In this document: positions 9,038-18,602 of the stretch, one piece after another | How the letters are laid out: every line of letters starts with the position of its first letter | Position numbering within the stretch: the first letter of the stretch is position 1 | NCBI RefSeq assembly: GCF_029813785.1 | Contig: NZ_JARVKY010000025.1 | Location: 56,573 to 120,572 of the forward strand | Source of the DNA: Streptomyces sp. DH41 | GTDB lineage: Bacteria > Actinomycetota > Actinomycetes > Streptomycetales > Streptomycetaceae | Direction of reading: 5' to 3' | Length of the DNA stretch: 64,000 nucleotides | Translations under genes and position numbers: made by a program | Notes under the pieces: model-generated | What the model saw: only the letters and a program-made list of their open reading frames with translations | The model's database searches: none | Told to the model about the DNA's origin: nothing

Positions 9038-9904
9038 TCAGGGTCGGTGGCCCGTCAAGCGGGCTGCGGACGCGATCGTCGCGCGGGCCTCGTGTTCGGT
9101 CAGACCGGTGCTGCGAGCCGCCTCGACCAGCGGGTCCACGAGGGCGGGCCCGATGCCGTCCTCGTAGGCGCGGCAGGCGGCCCAGAACAGGCGGGTGTTG
9201 CGCTGGCCCTCGTGGGCGGCGAGGACGAACTGGAGGAGCCCCCGGCTGTGCGCCTCGGTCGTGACGAGGGCCCGCTGGTGCGCACGGGGAGGCGGGAGCA
9301 GGAGTCGCAGGAGCGTGGGCGGGCAGGTGGCGGGGGCCAGGTGGGCTGTGCCGGGCGCGGCGGCGTACGCCCCGTGCCGGGTGCGGGAGCCGGGGCCGAC
9401 CAGGTAACCGCCGGCGCCACGGATGTCGATGCCGGGGGCGAGACGGCTCGCCGAGTTGGGGACGACGGCGTCGGGCGGGCCGCTCAGCCAGAGGTGGCGG
9501 CCCCCGCTGGGGGTGAGCACGACGACCGTGGGCGGGATGGTGAACAGGTGGCGCAGCGCGAGTTCGCGCAGAGCGGCCGAGGAGTCCGTCTCCGCCTTCG
9601 TGTCCAGGTCGATGCCGATGAGGTGGTGCGGAGGCAGGCCGCAGGCGATGCCGTAGCCGGTCGCCCAGGGTGCGGCGGCGAACAGTTCGCGGATGCGGGC
9701 CGGGTCGGTGGAGGCGTCGTAGATCCCGTGGCCGAATCGGCCGCACTCGCCGTGGCAGGAGGTGGGTGCCGGGTCGTGGCGGTGGGGGGAGCGCAGGGCC
9801 GGGAGCTTCGTCCGGGACAGGGGGATGACGGCCAGTCCGCGTTCGGCGGCTGACAGGGCGTGCGCGAGGGCCAGCGTCGTGGCCTGCCGGTCGGGGGTGG
9901 CCAT
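9038..9904 (-). CDS. Prim-Pol-domain protein (bifunctional DNA primase/polymerase N-terminal type)
   Basis: A 288-residue protein. Features of the archaeo-eukaryotic primase-like Prim-Pol domain are visible: a Cys/His cluster SCHGECGRFGHG near residue 50, the acidic metal-site motif GIDLD near 97, SGGRHLW near 133 and RGAGGYLVGPGS near 162. A helical C-terminal part follows. Prim-Pol domains usually occur in plasmid and phage replication proteins; chromosomal single-domain copies of unknown role occur in Streptomyces. No plasmid replication gene is nearby. The ATG at 9904 has no ribosome site and may be leaderless. A LexA-like box lies 10 bases upstream, which suggests DNA-damage induction. 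Confidence 0.8.
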   Translation of the reverse strand: MATPDRQATTLALAHALSAAERGLAVIPLSRTKLPALRSPHRHDPAPTSCHGECGRFGHGIYDASTDPARIRELFAAAPWATGYGIACGLPPHHLIGIDLDTKAETDSSAALRELALRHLFTIPPTVVVLTPSGGRHLWLSGPPDAVVPNSASRLAPGIDIRGAGGYLVGPGSRTRHGAYAAAPGTAHLAPATCPPTLLRLLLPPPRAHQRALVTTEAHSRGLLQFVLAAHEGQRNTRLFWAACRAYEDGIGPALVDPLVEAARSTGLTEHEARATIASAARLTGHRP

Positions 9905-9914
9905 GACTCTATGT

Positions 9915-9930
9915 TCGTACGTGCGTTCGA
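9915..9930. promoter_or_regulatory. LexA/SOS-box-like operator
   Basis: TCGTACGTGCGTTCGA on the plus strand, i.e. TCGAAC-GCAC-GTACGA facing the Prim-Pol gene. It matches the actinobacterial SOS consensus TCGAAC-N4-GTTCGA at 11 of 12 fixed positions and overlaps the expected promoter of a leaderless gene. Confidence 0.6.
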
Positions 9931-10324
9931 AAAAGGGAAGGGCGTTGCGTGCGACGCGCCGGGGAGGAGGGGGTGGAGGGACAGGTGACGGAACGCTTCA
10001 CCTCTTGCGGCGCTTGGGGCGGAGCTGTCCGTACTGCCCTGGGCTGTGACAGAAGTGATGCGAAGGGGTTTATCGACTTGTCATCACGCTTGAGAGCGAA
10101 TCAGGGCTTCCGGGGTGGTTCGCCGGGGATTCGGTGGGCAACTCTGATCACGCGACGTCGTGCACAGCGTCGAGGTGGTCGGCCAACTGCCTTGGCAACA
10201 GCTCTACTTCAGCTACTCAGTCGTACTCAGCTCTACAGCTCCACTCAGCTCTGCTCAGCTCTGCTTCTCGTACTTCTCGCGTTGTCGGCTGGAAGCCGGT
10301 GCGCCCTTGTTCTGGAGGAACAAC
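9931..10324. other. regulatory gap with CTCAGCT repeats
   Basis: About 390 bases without a gene, between the SOS-like box and the small secreted protein. Positions 10201-10275 contain several degenerate copies of CTCAGCTCT/ACTCAGCTC, ending about 50 bases before the gene. The role is unknown; the repeats may lie in the 5' leader. Confidence 0.55.
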
Positions 10325-10651
10325 ATGGCAAGCATCCGTACCGCCCGCGTCGTCGCCGCTGTCGCCGCCCTGCCGCTCGCCGCCGCCCTCTTCAGCGGCG
10401 TGGCGACGGCGGACAACGGCGCCTTCGCGGACGACGGATCGAACGCGACCGCCTCCGAGGCCTACGCGGGCATCCTCGGCAGTGGCGTCGGCGAGGACAA
10501 CCTCGGCAACTCGGCCACCACGCAGCAGCAGGCGGTCGGCTCGGGGGCCTCGAACCAGAGCAACACCGCACAGGTCGACGGCTCCGCGTTCACGGCGATC
10601 AACCAGGGCAACGAGAACGTGGCCGTCAGCTTCTCCCCGCTGTGGTGGTGA
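10325..10651 (+). CDS. small secreted Asn/Gln/Ser-rich protein
   Basis: A 108-residue protein with a clear Sec signal peptide (Arg residues, then VVAAVAALPLAAALFSG, cleavage near ATA-DNG). The mature 78 residues are rich in Asn, Gln, Ser, Gly and Ala and contain QQQAVGSGASNQSNTAQ and INQGNENVAV, spaced somewhat like curlin repeats, and the protein ends in SPLWW. There is no cysteine and no known enzyme motif. GGAGG lies at good distance before the ATG. A cell-surface or amyloid-like role is only an inference from composition. A strong terminator follows directly, so it is monocistronic. Confidence 0.8.
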   Translation: MASIRTARVVAAVAALPLAAALFSGVATADNGAFADDGSNATASEAYAGILGSGVGEDNLGNSATTQQQAVGSGASNQSNTAQVDGSAFTAINQGNENVAVSFSPLWW

Positions 10652-10655
10652 GCTG

Positions 10656-10691
10656 AGGGACCGGCGCGGGCGCGTTCCCGCGCCGGCCCCT
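10656..10691 (+). terminator. terminator after the small secreted protein
   Basis: A perfect 10-bp stem CCGGCGCGGG/CCCGCGCCGG with a 6-nt loop, extended by GGG/CCC, starting 10 bases after the stop codon. Confidence 0.85.
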
Positions 10692-10802
10692 GCGTCTTCT
10701 GTGTGGGTGTGCTTGATGGGGTCGCAAGGCGTCTGGGCGGCGGTACTTCGGTATCGCCGCCCAGGCGTTTTTCGCGTGCGTCCGGAGAGGAGAGGGCGCC
10801 TG

Positions 10803-10992
10803 CCTCCCCGGGAGGGTCTGCGCGGGCGGACTTCCCGGGGAACCCGGCGAGACCCCCGGAAGGATTCCGGCGAACCCTCGGGAGACTCCCGCAAGAACCC
10901 CGGCGAGCCCCCGGGAGGCTCCCGAGAGAAACCCGGCAAGACCTCCGGGAGGCCCCATGGGGAGAGCCCGCCGGGCGGGCCCGCCGGGGCGA
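10803..10992. repeat. array of short inverted repeats (CCGGGAG family)
   Basis: At least six short perfect dyads lie in a row: CTCCC-C-GGGAG (10804-10814), TTCCC-G-GGGAA (10832-10842), CCGGAA-GGA-TTCCGG (10856-10870), CGGGAG-A-CTCCCG (10879-10891), CGGGAG-G-CTCCCG (10912-10924) and CCTCC-G-GGAGG (10942-10952), then CCCCATGGGG and a GCCCG-rich dyad. Spacing is 23-33 bases. No convincing gene covers the 10.69-11.15 kb gap. Confidence 0.75.
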
Positions 10993-11149
10993 ACCCCCAG
11001 GGGTGAACCCGCAGGGACCCGCAGTACCTCTCCTCCCCTCGTCCACCTACAGGAGGTGCAGCCAGCACCACCCCTACAACCTGAGGCGGATCCGGCTTCG
11101 GGACCTGCGGCCGATCCGCCGCACACCCCCTCGCTCATAGCGTTGAGTC

Positions 11150-11767
11150 ATGACCGCACCCGTCTGCACCAGTGCTTCGAACGCCGCCACAGCCAAGGCC
11201 CCGGCCCAGGCCATGGCCATGGCCACAGCCAAGGCCCCAGCCATGGCCACGGCGCGGACGCAGACCTTCCCGTACCCGTCGTTCTCGTCGTACGTGAGGG
11301 CCCGCCAGCCGGTGCTGCTGCGCACCGCCCGGTCGTTGACGGCCAACCCGAGCGACGCGGAGGACCTGCTGCAGACCGCGCTCGCCAAGACGTACGTGGC
11401 CTGGGAACGCATCGAGGACCATCGCGCGCTGGACGGATATGTGCGCCGGGCCCTGCTGAACACCCGCACATCGCAGTGGCGCAAGCGCAAGGTCGACGAG
11501 TTCGCCTGCGACGAGCTGCCGGAGCCGGAGCCCGTGCCCGCCGGCGACGACCCCGCGGAGCGGCAGGCACTGCGCGACGCGATGTGGCGGGCGATCATGA
11601 AGCTGCCCGCCCGGCAGCGGGCGATGGTCGTCCTCAGGTACTACGAGGACCTCAGCGAGGCCCGGACGGCCGAAGTGCTCGGAGTTTCCGTGGGCACGGT
11701 CAAGTCGGCGGTGTCACGGGCGCTCGGCAAGCTCCGCGAGGACGCTGAGCTGGGGTTTGTTCGATAG
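11150..11767 (+). CDS. SigE-family (SigE50-like) ECF RNA polymerase sigma factor
   Basis: A 205-residue sigma factor. An unusual Ala/Met/Thr/Lys-rich N-terminal repeat (residues 11-36) precedes region 2, which reads PSDAEDLLQTALAKTYVAWERI; region 4 reads LPARQRAMVVLRYYEDLSEA followed by the helix-turn-helix LGVSVGTVKSAVSRALGKLR. No anti-sigma gene is adjacent, as is common in this Streptomyces SigE-50-like group. It would redirect RNA polymerase to an unknown set of promoters. No ribosome site is obvious before the ATG, so translation may be leaderless. Confidence 0.9.
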   Translation: MTAPVCTSASNAATAKAPAQAMAMATAKAPAMATARTQTFPYPSFSSYVRARQPVLLRTARSLTANPSDAEDLLQTALAKTYVAWERIEDHRALDGYVRRALLNTRTSQWRKRKVDEFACDELPEPEPVPAGDDPAERQALRDAMWRAIMKLPARQRAMVVLRYYEDLSEARTAEVLGVSVGTVKSAVSRALGKLREDAELGFVR

Positions 11768-11852
11768 TGAGCCGGTCTGTGGACCGTCGGCGGGCGACCT
11801 CGCCGGACGCCCTGCCGGGCAACCCGCACTGATCGATCACCCGGGAGTAGTG

Positions 11853-11870
11853 ACATACCGCGCGGTATGT
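11853..11870. promoter_or_regulatory. 18-bp perfect palindrome, probable TetR-type operator
   Basis: ACATACCGCGCGGTATGT, a perfect palindrome 58 bases before the acyl-CoA synthetase start. Length and symmetry suit a TetR-family repressor. No TetR gene is adjacent, so the regulator would act in trans. Confidence 0.7.
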
Positions 11871-11928
11871 GCGCAGAATCAGCGCAACCCTTACCGCCGC
11901 GTAGGCAATGTCGCCCCGGGAGGACACC

Positions 11929-13584
<1,656 letters not shown>

Positions 13585-13601
13585 CCGACGACGGCCCGAG
13601 C

Positions 13602-13658
13602 GCGCGTACGCCGGGTGGGAGAAGCCGCGTCCCGGCTCCCCCCACCCGGCGTACGCGC
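13602..13658. terminator. long bidirectional terminator
   Basis: A perfect 18-bp stem, GCGCGTACGCCGGGTGGG paired with 13641-13658, around a loop that itself holds AGCCG/CGGCT. It lies between the convergent ligase and PAS/pseudokinase genes. Confidence 0.9.
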
Positions 13659-13764
13659 ACCTACGGCAGGCCGGGCGGCCGACGAGCGTCCGCCGGCCGA
13701 CGAGCGTCCATCGGCCGACCGGCCCACCGACGGGCCGCCCGGCCGGCCGGGCGCTCGCGGAGCG

Positions 13765-16700
13765 TCAGTTGGTCCCGATCCGCGAGAGCAGCTCGACGAT
13801 CCGGGACTGCACCTCACCACTGGTGGAACGCTCCGCCAGGAACAGCACCGTCTCGCCCGAGGCCAGCCGCGGCAGGTCGGCCTGGTCGACGGCGGCGGTG
13901 TAGACGACGAGCGGGGTGCGGTTGAGCTGCCCGTTCGCACGCAGCCAGTCGACGATCCCGGCGTACCCGGCCTGTCCCCGCTGCACCCGCATCAGGTCCA
14001 TCACGACCAGGTTCGGCCGGAACTGCCCCGCCAGCGTCACCGCGTCGGCGTCGCTCGCCGCCCGCGCCACCTGCATCCCGCGCCGCTCCAGCGTCGCGGT
14101 CAGCGCCAGCGCGATCTCCGCGTGCTCCTCGATCAGCAGCACGCGCGGCGGGTGCTGCTCGCTGTCCCGGGGCGCGAGCGCCTTCAGCAGTACGGCAGGG
14201 TCGGCGCCGTAAGCGGCGTCGCGCGAGGCCTGTCCGAGCCCGGCCGTGACCAGCACCGGCACCTCGGCCGCCACCGCCGCCTGCCGCAGCGACTGGAGCG
14301 CCGTACGGGTGATCGGCCCGGTCAGCGGGTCCACGAACAGCGCGGCGGGGAACGCCGCGATCTGCGCGTCGACCTCCTCGCGGGAGTGCACGATCACCGG
14401 CCGGTAGCCGCGGTCGCTGAGTGCCTGCTGCGTGGAGACGTCCGGCGCGGGCCACACCAGCAGCCGGCGCGGGTTGTCCAGCGGCTCCGGCGGCAGCTCG
14501 TCGTCCATCGGCTGCGGACGCGGCGTGTCCGCCACCTCCACGGCCCCGCCGGGTCCGTCCAGCGGCTCGGGCCCCTCGGCGGCGTTCTTGTCCGGCGCGC
14601 CTATGGCGTACGACCGTCCGGCGCCCTCGGTGACCGGCGCGCGCCGGGGCTGGTTACCGGCCGGGGACGGCCGCTCCTGCCCGTGCGCCTGTTCCTGCGG
14701 CTGTCCGTGCCCCTGGGTGTGAGGCTGCGGCTGCTTCTTCATCTGCGGGGCGGTGGGTGACCGGTCGGTCGGCGGGTGCGGACGGGCCGGCTGCTCGGAG
14801 CCCGTGGCGGCCGGGTCGGGCGGCGTACCCAGCTTGCGGCGCCGGCCCGAGCCGCCCGGCTGGTGCGGGGCGGGTGTGGCCGACGGCTGGTGGGAGGCGG
14901 GGAGGGCCGACGGCCGCTGCACCTGGACCGCCTGCCGGTTGAACGGCACGCCCTGGCCCAGCGTCCGCACGCTGATCGCCTGCCCCTGGGCCGAGTTCGG
15001 GTCGGCGGGCGTGGACGCCTCGGCGGGCAGGGGCTGCGCCGCGCGGGGTGCCGGAGCGTTCTCCGGCGGCAGCGGGGTGCCTCGGCTCGGCGTGTTGGCG
15101 GGGAGGCCCTGCGCGGGCGCCGGGGCCTCGAGCGCGGCGGGTGCGGGTCCGGCGGTGCCGGGTGCGGCCGTCGGCGTGGGGCCGGTGACGCCGCCCGGCG
15201 GTACGGGAGCGCCGGCGTCCGGAGCGTCCGATGCCGCGGCGGGCCACGGCTGCGGGGCGGGCTGACCGGCTCCGGCGTGCTGCGCGCCGTCGGCGGCCGC
15301 CTCGGCGGGCCGGGACGACCCGGTAGGAGCGGCCGCCGCGGGCCCGGGTGCCGGCTCGGAAGCCGGTGCGGCCTGGGCGGGTAGGCCCTGGCCTGCGGAG
15401 TTCCGCGCGGGCCCCTGGGCTCCCTGCCCGGGGACACCCTGCATGGGGGCCGCTTGTGCCGGACCGCCCTGCACCGGCAGCGGCACCGCACCCTCGGCCT
15501 GCTGGGCGGCTCCGGCGCGGCGGCGCCGTCCCGTGGGTGCCTCGGCCGGGTGCGGCTGCGGCGGGGTGTGGTCGTCGGCCTGGTCCTGCGGTACGGCGTC
15601 GTGTCGGCCCTCGTCGAGCAGGTCGTCACCCGAAACGGCCGGGCCGGGCACCTGGACCTGCCCGGTAGGCGTCGCCGCAGGCGCCACGCCCCCGGTCGTC
15701 ACGTACGCGTCCGTCGCTCCTCGGGCATCCGTCGCCCCATGCGGCTCGCCGCCCGCCACCCCGTGCGGCCGGCCGTGCGGCTCCGTCGCCTCGTCGGACG
15801 GCCGGTGCGCGTCGGCGGGCGGCAGGGCGAACACCTGACGCGGCGCCGCCTCCTGCGCGGCCGCACGCTCGTTCGCGGAGGCCAGGGCACGGCGCCGGCG
15901 CCCGGTCGGCTGCGACGCGTCGGCCGGGTCCGCCTCGCCGGCCTGCGCGGGCAGCGCCGGAGGCAGTGCCTGCTGCTCGCCACCGTCCTGCAGCGCGCGT
16001 CGGCCGCCGGGCCCGGGCACGCCCTGCGGCGGTACGGTCCCGCCGAGACCGGTGTTGGAGGCCGCGGCCCCACCGCCGTGCTCGCCGGCCATGACGACGG
16101 CGCCCTCGGACACCCCAGCGGACGCTCCCTGGGGCAGGCCCTCGACGGCGGCACCAGTGCCCCCGGTGGCCTCCGCGGGCCGCCCGCGCCGGCGCCCCGT
16201 GCCGCCGGCCCCCTCGCCCGGCGCCGCCTGCGCGGGAACCGGAAGCGGGGCCGAGGCCTGTGCCTGTGCGGTCTGAGCCTGTGCGGTCTGAGCCTGTGCG
16301 GTCTGAGCCTGTGCGGTCTGAGCCTGTGCCGCCTGTGCCTGTGCGACCTGTCCCTGTGCCTGGGCGGTCTGGTCCTGGATCTGGGCCGCACGCCGCCTGC
16401 GTCGCCCGGTCGGTGCGGTGTCCCCGCCCGTCGCACCGGCGACGGCTCCGTCGGCACCCTCGCCGGCCGCGCCCGCGACCTCGCTCTCCAGGAACGCGTC
16501 GACGGACGCCCGCCGGGCGCGCCGCCGCCCGCCCCCGGGAGCCGGCTCCGGCACGGCCAGGGCGTTGCCCACGCCGGCGGCACCCGCCGCACCCTCGATC
16601 TCCGCGGCCTGTGCCTGTGCCTGTACCGGTACATCCGCCTGGGCCTGGGCCTGTACCGGGCTCGGCGCCTGGGCCGCGACGGCCCCCGCCCCGCCACCGA

Positions 16701-18351
16701 TCGGCACCTCCAGCACGTACGCGCTGCCGCTCATACCCGGCACCTCGTGCGTCTGCAGCACGCCCCCGTGCGCCCGCACGATCCCGCGCACGATCGGCTC
16801 GTGCACCGGGTCTCCCCCGGCGTACGGCCCGCGCACCTCGATGCGTACGACCGCGCCGCGCTGCGCCGCCGCGACCACGACGGTGTTGTCCAGGTAGCCG
16901 CCGGTCGCCGACACGGGAGAGTTTCCGGTGGCGTCGACACCCGCCACGTCCGCGACGAGATGGGCGAGCGCGGTGGCCAGCAGCCGGGGATCGACCTCGG
17001 CCTCGATGGGCGGCGCGTGCACGGCGAACTGCACCCGTCCCGGCCCGATCAGTTCCACGGCCCCGTCGACTCCGGCGGTGACGACGGCGTCGAGCATCAC
17101 CTTCGTACGGGTGACTGTCTCGTTGCCCACGTCGAGGCGCTGGTAGCCGAGGACGTTGTCGATGAGCGTGGTGATGCGCGAGTAGCCGGCCGACAGGTGG
17201 TGCAGCACCTGGTTGGCCTCGGGCCACAGCTGCCCGGCGTCGTCCGACGCCAGCGCGGCGAGCTCCTGGCGCAGCTCGTCCAGGGGCCCGCGCAGGGAGC
17301 CCTCCAGGAGGGTGAGCAGCTGCTCGTGCCGGGCGGCGATCGCCTCGTAACGGTCCTTCTCCCGCTCACCGAGCGCGGCGTAGCGGTCGGCGTCCGCGGC
17401 GGTCTCCTCCGCGTGCTTCTCCCGCAGCTCCTCGAGCTCACTCACGTGCTGCCGGCGCAGTGCGGTCAGCTCGGAGGCGTGCTCCTCGGCCAGCCGCTCC
17501 AACTCCTCGGCGTGCCGCTGCTCCGCGTCCTCGTGCTCCTTGACGAGTGCGTCGTAGGGGCGCCGGTCGGTGAAGGTCATCACGGCGCCGACGAGCTGGT
17601 CGCCGTCGCGGACGGGTGCGGTCGTCAGGTCGACCGGCAACTGGTCGCCGCTCTTGGCGAACACCACCTGTCCGCGCACCCGGTGCTTGCGGCCCGAGCG
17701 CAGGGTGTCGGCGAGCGGGGACTCGTCGTACGGGAAGGGGGAGCCGTCGGCCCGCGAGTGCAGGACGAGGGTGTGCAGCTCGCGTCCGCCGAGGTCGCTG
17801 GCCCGGTAACCCAGTATCTGGGCGGCGGCCGGATTGACGAGGACGATGCGCCCGTCCGTGTCGGTCCCCACGACGCCCTCGGAGGCGGCCCGCAGGATCA
17901 TCTCGGTCTGCCGCTGGGAACGTGCCAGCTCGGCCTCGGTGTCGACGGTGCCGGAGAGGTCGCGGACGACGAGCATCAGCAGTTCGTCGCCGGTGGAGCC
18001 GTAGTTGTCGTAGGCCTGCTGGCCGGTCTCCAGGTTGGCGCTGGTGACCTCGACCGGGAACTCGCTCCCGTCGGTGCGCCGGGCGACCATCCGCGTCGGC
18101 TTGGTGCGCGCCCGCGGATCAATGTGGTCGGGCCGCCGCATGGACCCGGGGATGAGCCGCGAGTCGAACTGCGGCAGCAGATCGAGCAGCCCGCGCCCGA
18201 CCAGCGCGGTACCGGGCGCCTCGAATGCCTCCAGCGCGATGGTGTTCGCGTTGACGACGGTGCCGTTGGCGTTGACCAGTACCAACGCGTCCGGCAGGGC
18301 GTCCAGTATGGCTGCGAGGCGAGCAGCGCCTCGGGATGGCCTGCTGCTCAC
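13765..18351 (-). CDS. giant PAS / degenerate histidine kinase / receiver protein
   Basis: A 1,528-residue protein. In order it has two PAS domains (about 10-130 and 150-265), a charged coiled coil, a HisKA-like helical region containing GSLRGPLDELRQEL, an ATPase-like region, about 700 residues of Ala/Gln/Pro-rich low complexity with AQAQT repeats, and two receiver-like domains. The H-box histidine expected before L-R-x-P-L is replaced and no DxGxG box is evident. The last receiver has EE in place of the usual acidic DD pair but keeps Asp in VVMDL, and its conserved Lys is not evident. It therefore looks like a signalling scaffold rather than an active kinase. The GTG at 18351 follows GGAGGG at 9 bases. 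Confidence 0.85.
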   Translation of the reverse strand: MSSRPSRGAARLAAILDALPDALVLVNANGTVVNANTIALEAFEAPGTALVGRGLLDLLPQFDSRLIPGSMRRPDHIDPRARTKPTRMVARRTDGSEFPVEVTSANLETGQQAYDNYGSTGDELLMLVVRDLSGTVDTEAELARSQRQTEMILRAASEGVVGTDTDGRIVLVNPAAAQILGYRASDLGGRELHTLVLHSRADGSPFPYDESPLADTLRSGRKHRVRGQVVFAKSGDQLPVDLTTAPVRDGDQLVGAVMTFTDRRPYDALVKEHEDAEQRHAEELERLAEEHASELTALRRQHVSELEELREKHAEETAADADRYAALGEREKDRYEAIAARHEQLLTLLEGSLRGPLDELRQELAALASDDAGQLWPEANQVLHHLSAGYSRITTLIDNVLGYQRLDVGNETVTRTKVMLDAVVTAGVDGAVELIGPGRVQFAVHAPPIEAEVDPRLLATALAHLVADVAGVDATGNSPVSATGGYLDNTVVVAAAQRGAVVRIEVRGPYAGGDPVHEPIVRGIVRAHGGVLQTHEVPGMSGSAYVLEVPIGGGAGAVAAQAPSPVQAQAQADVPVQAQAQAAEIEGAAGAAGVGNALAVPEPAPGGGRRRARRASVDAFLESEVAGAAGEGADGAVAGATGGDTAPTGRRRRRAAQIQDQTAQAQGQVAQAQAAQAQTAQAQTAQAQTAQAQTAQAQASAPLPVPAQAAPGEGAGGTGRRRGRPAEATGGTGAAVEGLPQGASAGVSEGAVVMAGEHGGGAAASNTGLGGTVPPQGVPGPGGRRALQDGGEQQALPPALPAQAGEADPADASQPTGRRRRALASANERAAAQEAAPRQVFALPPADAHRPSDEATEPHGRPHGVAGGEPHGATDARGATDAYVTTGGVAPAATPTGQVQVPGPAVSGDDLLDEGRHDAVPQDQADDHTPPQPHPAEAPTGRRRRAGAAQQAEGAVPLPVQGGPAQAAPMQGVPGQGAQGPARNSAGQGLPAQAAPASEPAPGPAAAAPTGSSRPAEAAADGAQHAGAGQPAPQPWPAAASDAPDAGAPVPPGGVTGPTPTAAPGTAGPAPAALEAPAPAQGLPANTPSRGTPLPPENAPAPRAAQPLPAEASTPADPNSAQGQAISVRTLGQGVPFNRQAVQVQRPSALPASHQPSATPAPHQPGGSGRRRKLGTPPDPAATGSEQPARPHPPTDRSPTAPQMKKQPQPHTQGHGQPQEQAHGQERPSPAGNQPRRAPVTEGAGRSYAIGAPDKNAAEGPEPLDGPGGAVEVADTPRPQPMDDELPPEPLDNPRRLLVWPAPDVSTQQALSDRGYRPVIVHSREEVDAQIAAFPAALFVDPLTGPITRTALQSLRQAAVAAEVPVLVTAGLGQASRDAAYGADPAVLLKALAPRDSEQHPPRVLLIEEHAEIALALTATLERRGMQVARAASDADAVTLAGQFRPNLVVMDLMRVQRGQAGYAGIVDWLRANGQLNRTPLVVYTAAVDQADLPRLASGETVLFLAERSTSGEVQSRIVELLSRIGTN
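16258..16345. repeat. 15-bp tandem repeats encoding AQAQT
   Basis: Consecutive copies of a GCCTGTGCGGTCTGA-type unit inside the low-complexity linker of the PAS/pseudokinase gene. The period preserves the frame. Confidence 0.8.
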
Positions 18352-18536
18352 GAGACGCTTCCCTCCTGTTACCGCACTTGCCGACCGCTTGGGCCATCTT
18401 GCCAATCGGCCTACAGCGTGTCACGCGAGGGAGTCTAAGGGTTGGGGCCCGGCGGGCGGCGTGGGATGCGACGGAGGTCGCACGAGAAAGTGACGTAGAA
18501 CGTGTGACCGGGCGCCCACGACCGTCCCGGACACGG

Positions 18537-18602
18537 CTCGCGCCCCGGTCACCGACCGCGCTCCGGTCACGGCTCCCGCCCCGGTCACGGCTCTCGCCCC
18601 GG
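18537..18602. repeat. degenerate 18-bp repeats just after the inhibitor gene
   Basis: Three to four copies of a CTCCCGCCCCGGTCACGG-like unit directly downstream of the SSI-family stop codon. The rest of the gap to 18351 holds the promoter of the PAS/pseudokinase gene. Confidence 0.6.

Noticed and set aside
10462..11138. Several open frames through the inverted-repeat region at 10.7-11.1 kb
   Set aside because: Frames on both strands are low-complexity products of the repeats, with no ribosome site or domain, and most overlap the secreted-protein gene.
15454..18438. A 994-residue plus-strand open frame opposite the PAS/pseudokinase gene
   Set aside because: It is a GC-rich shadow: composition is dominated by Arg/Gly/Leu/His, no domain is recognisable, and the opposite strand carries clear PAS and receiver domains.
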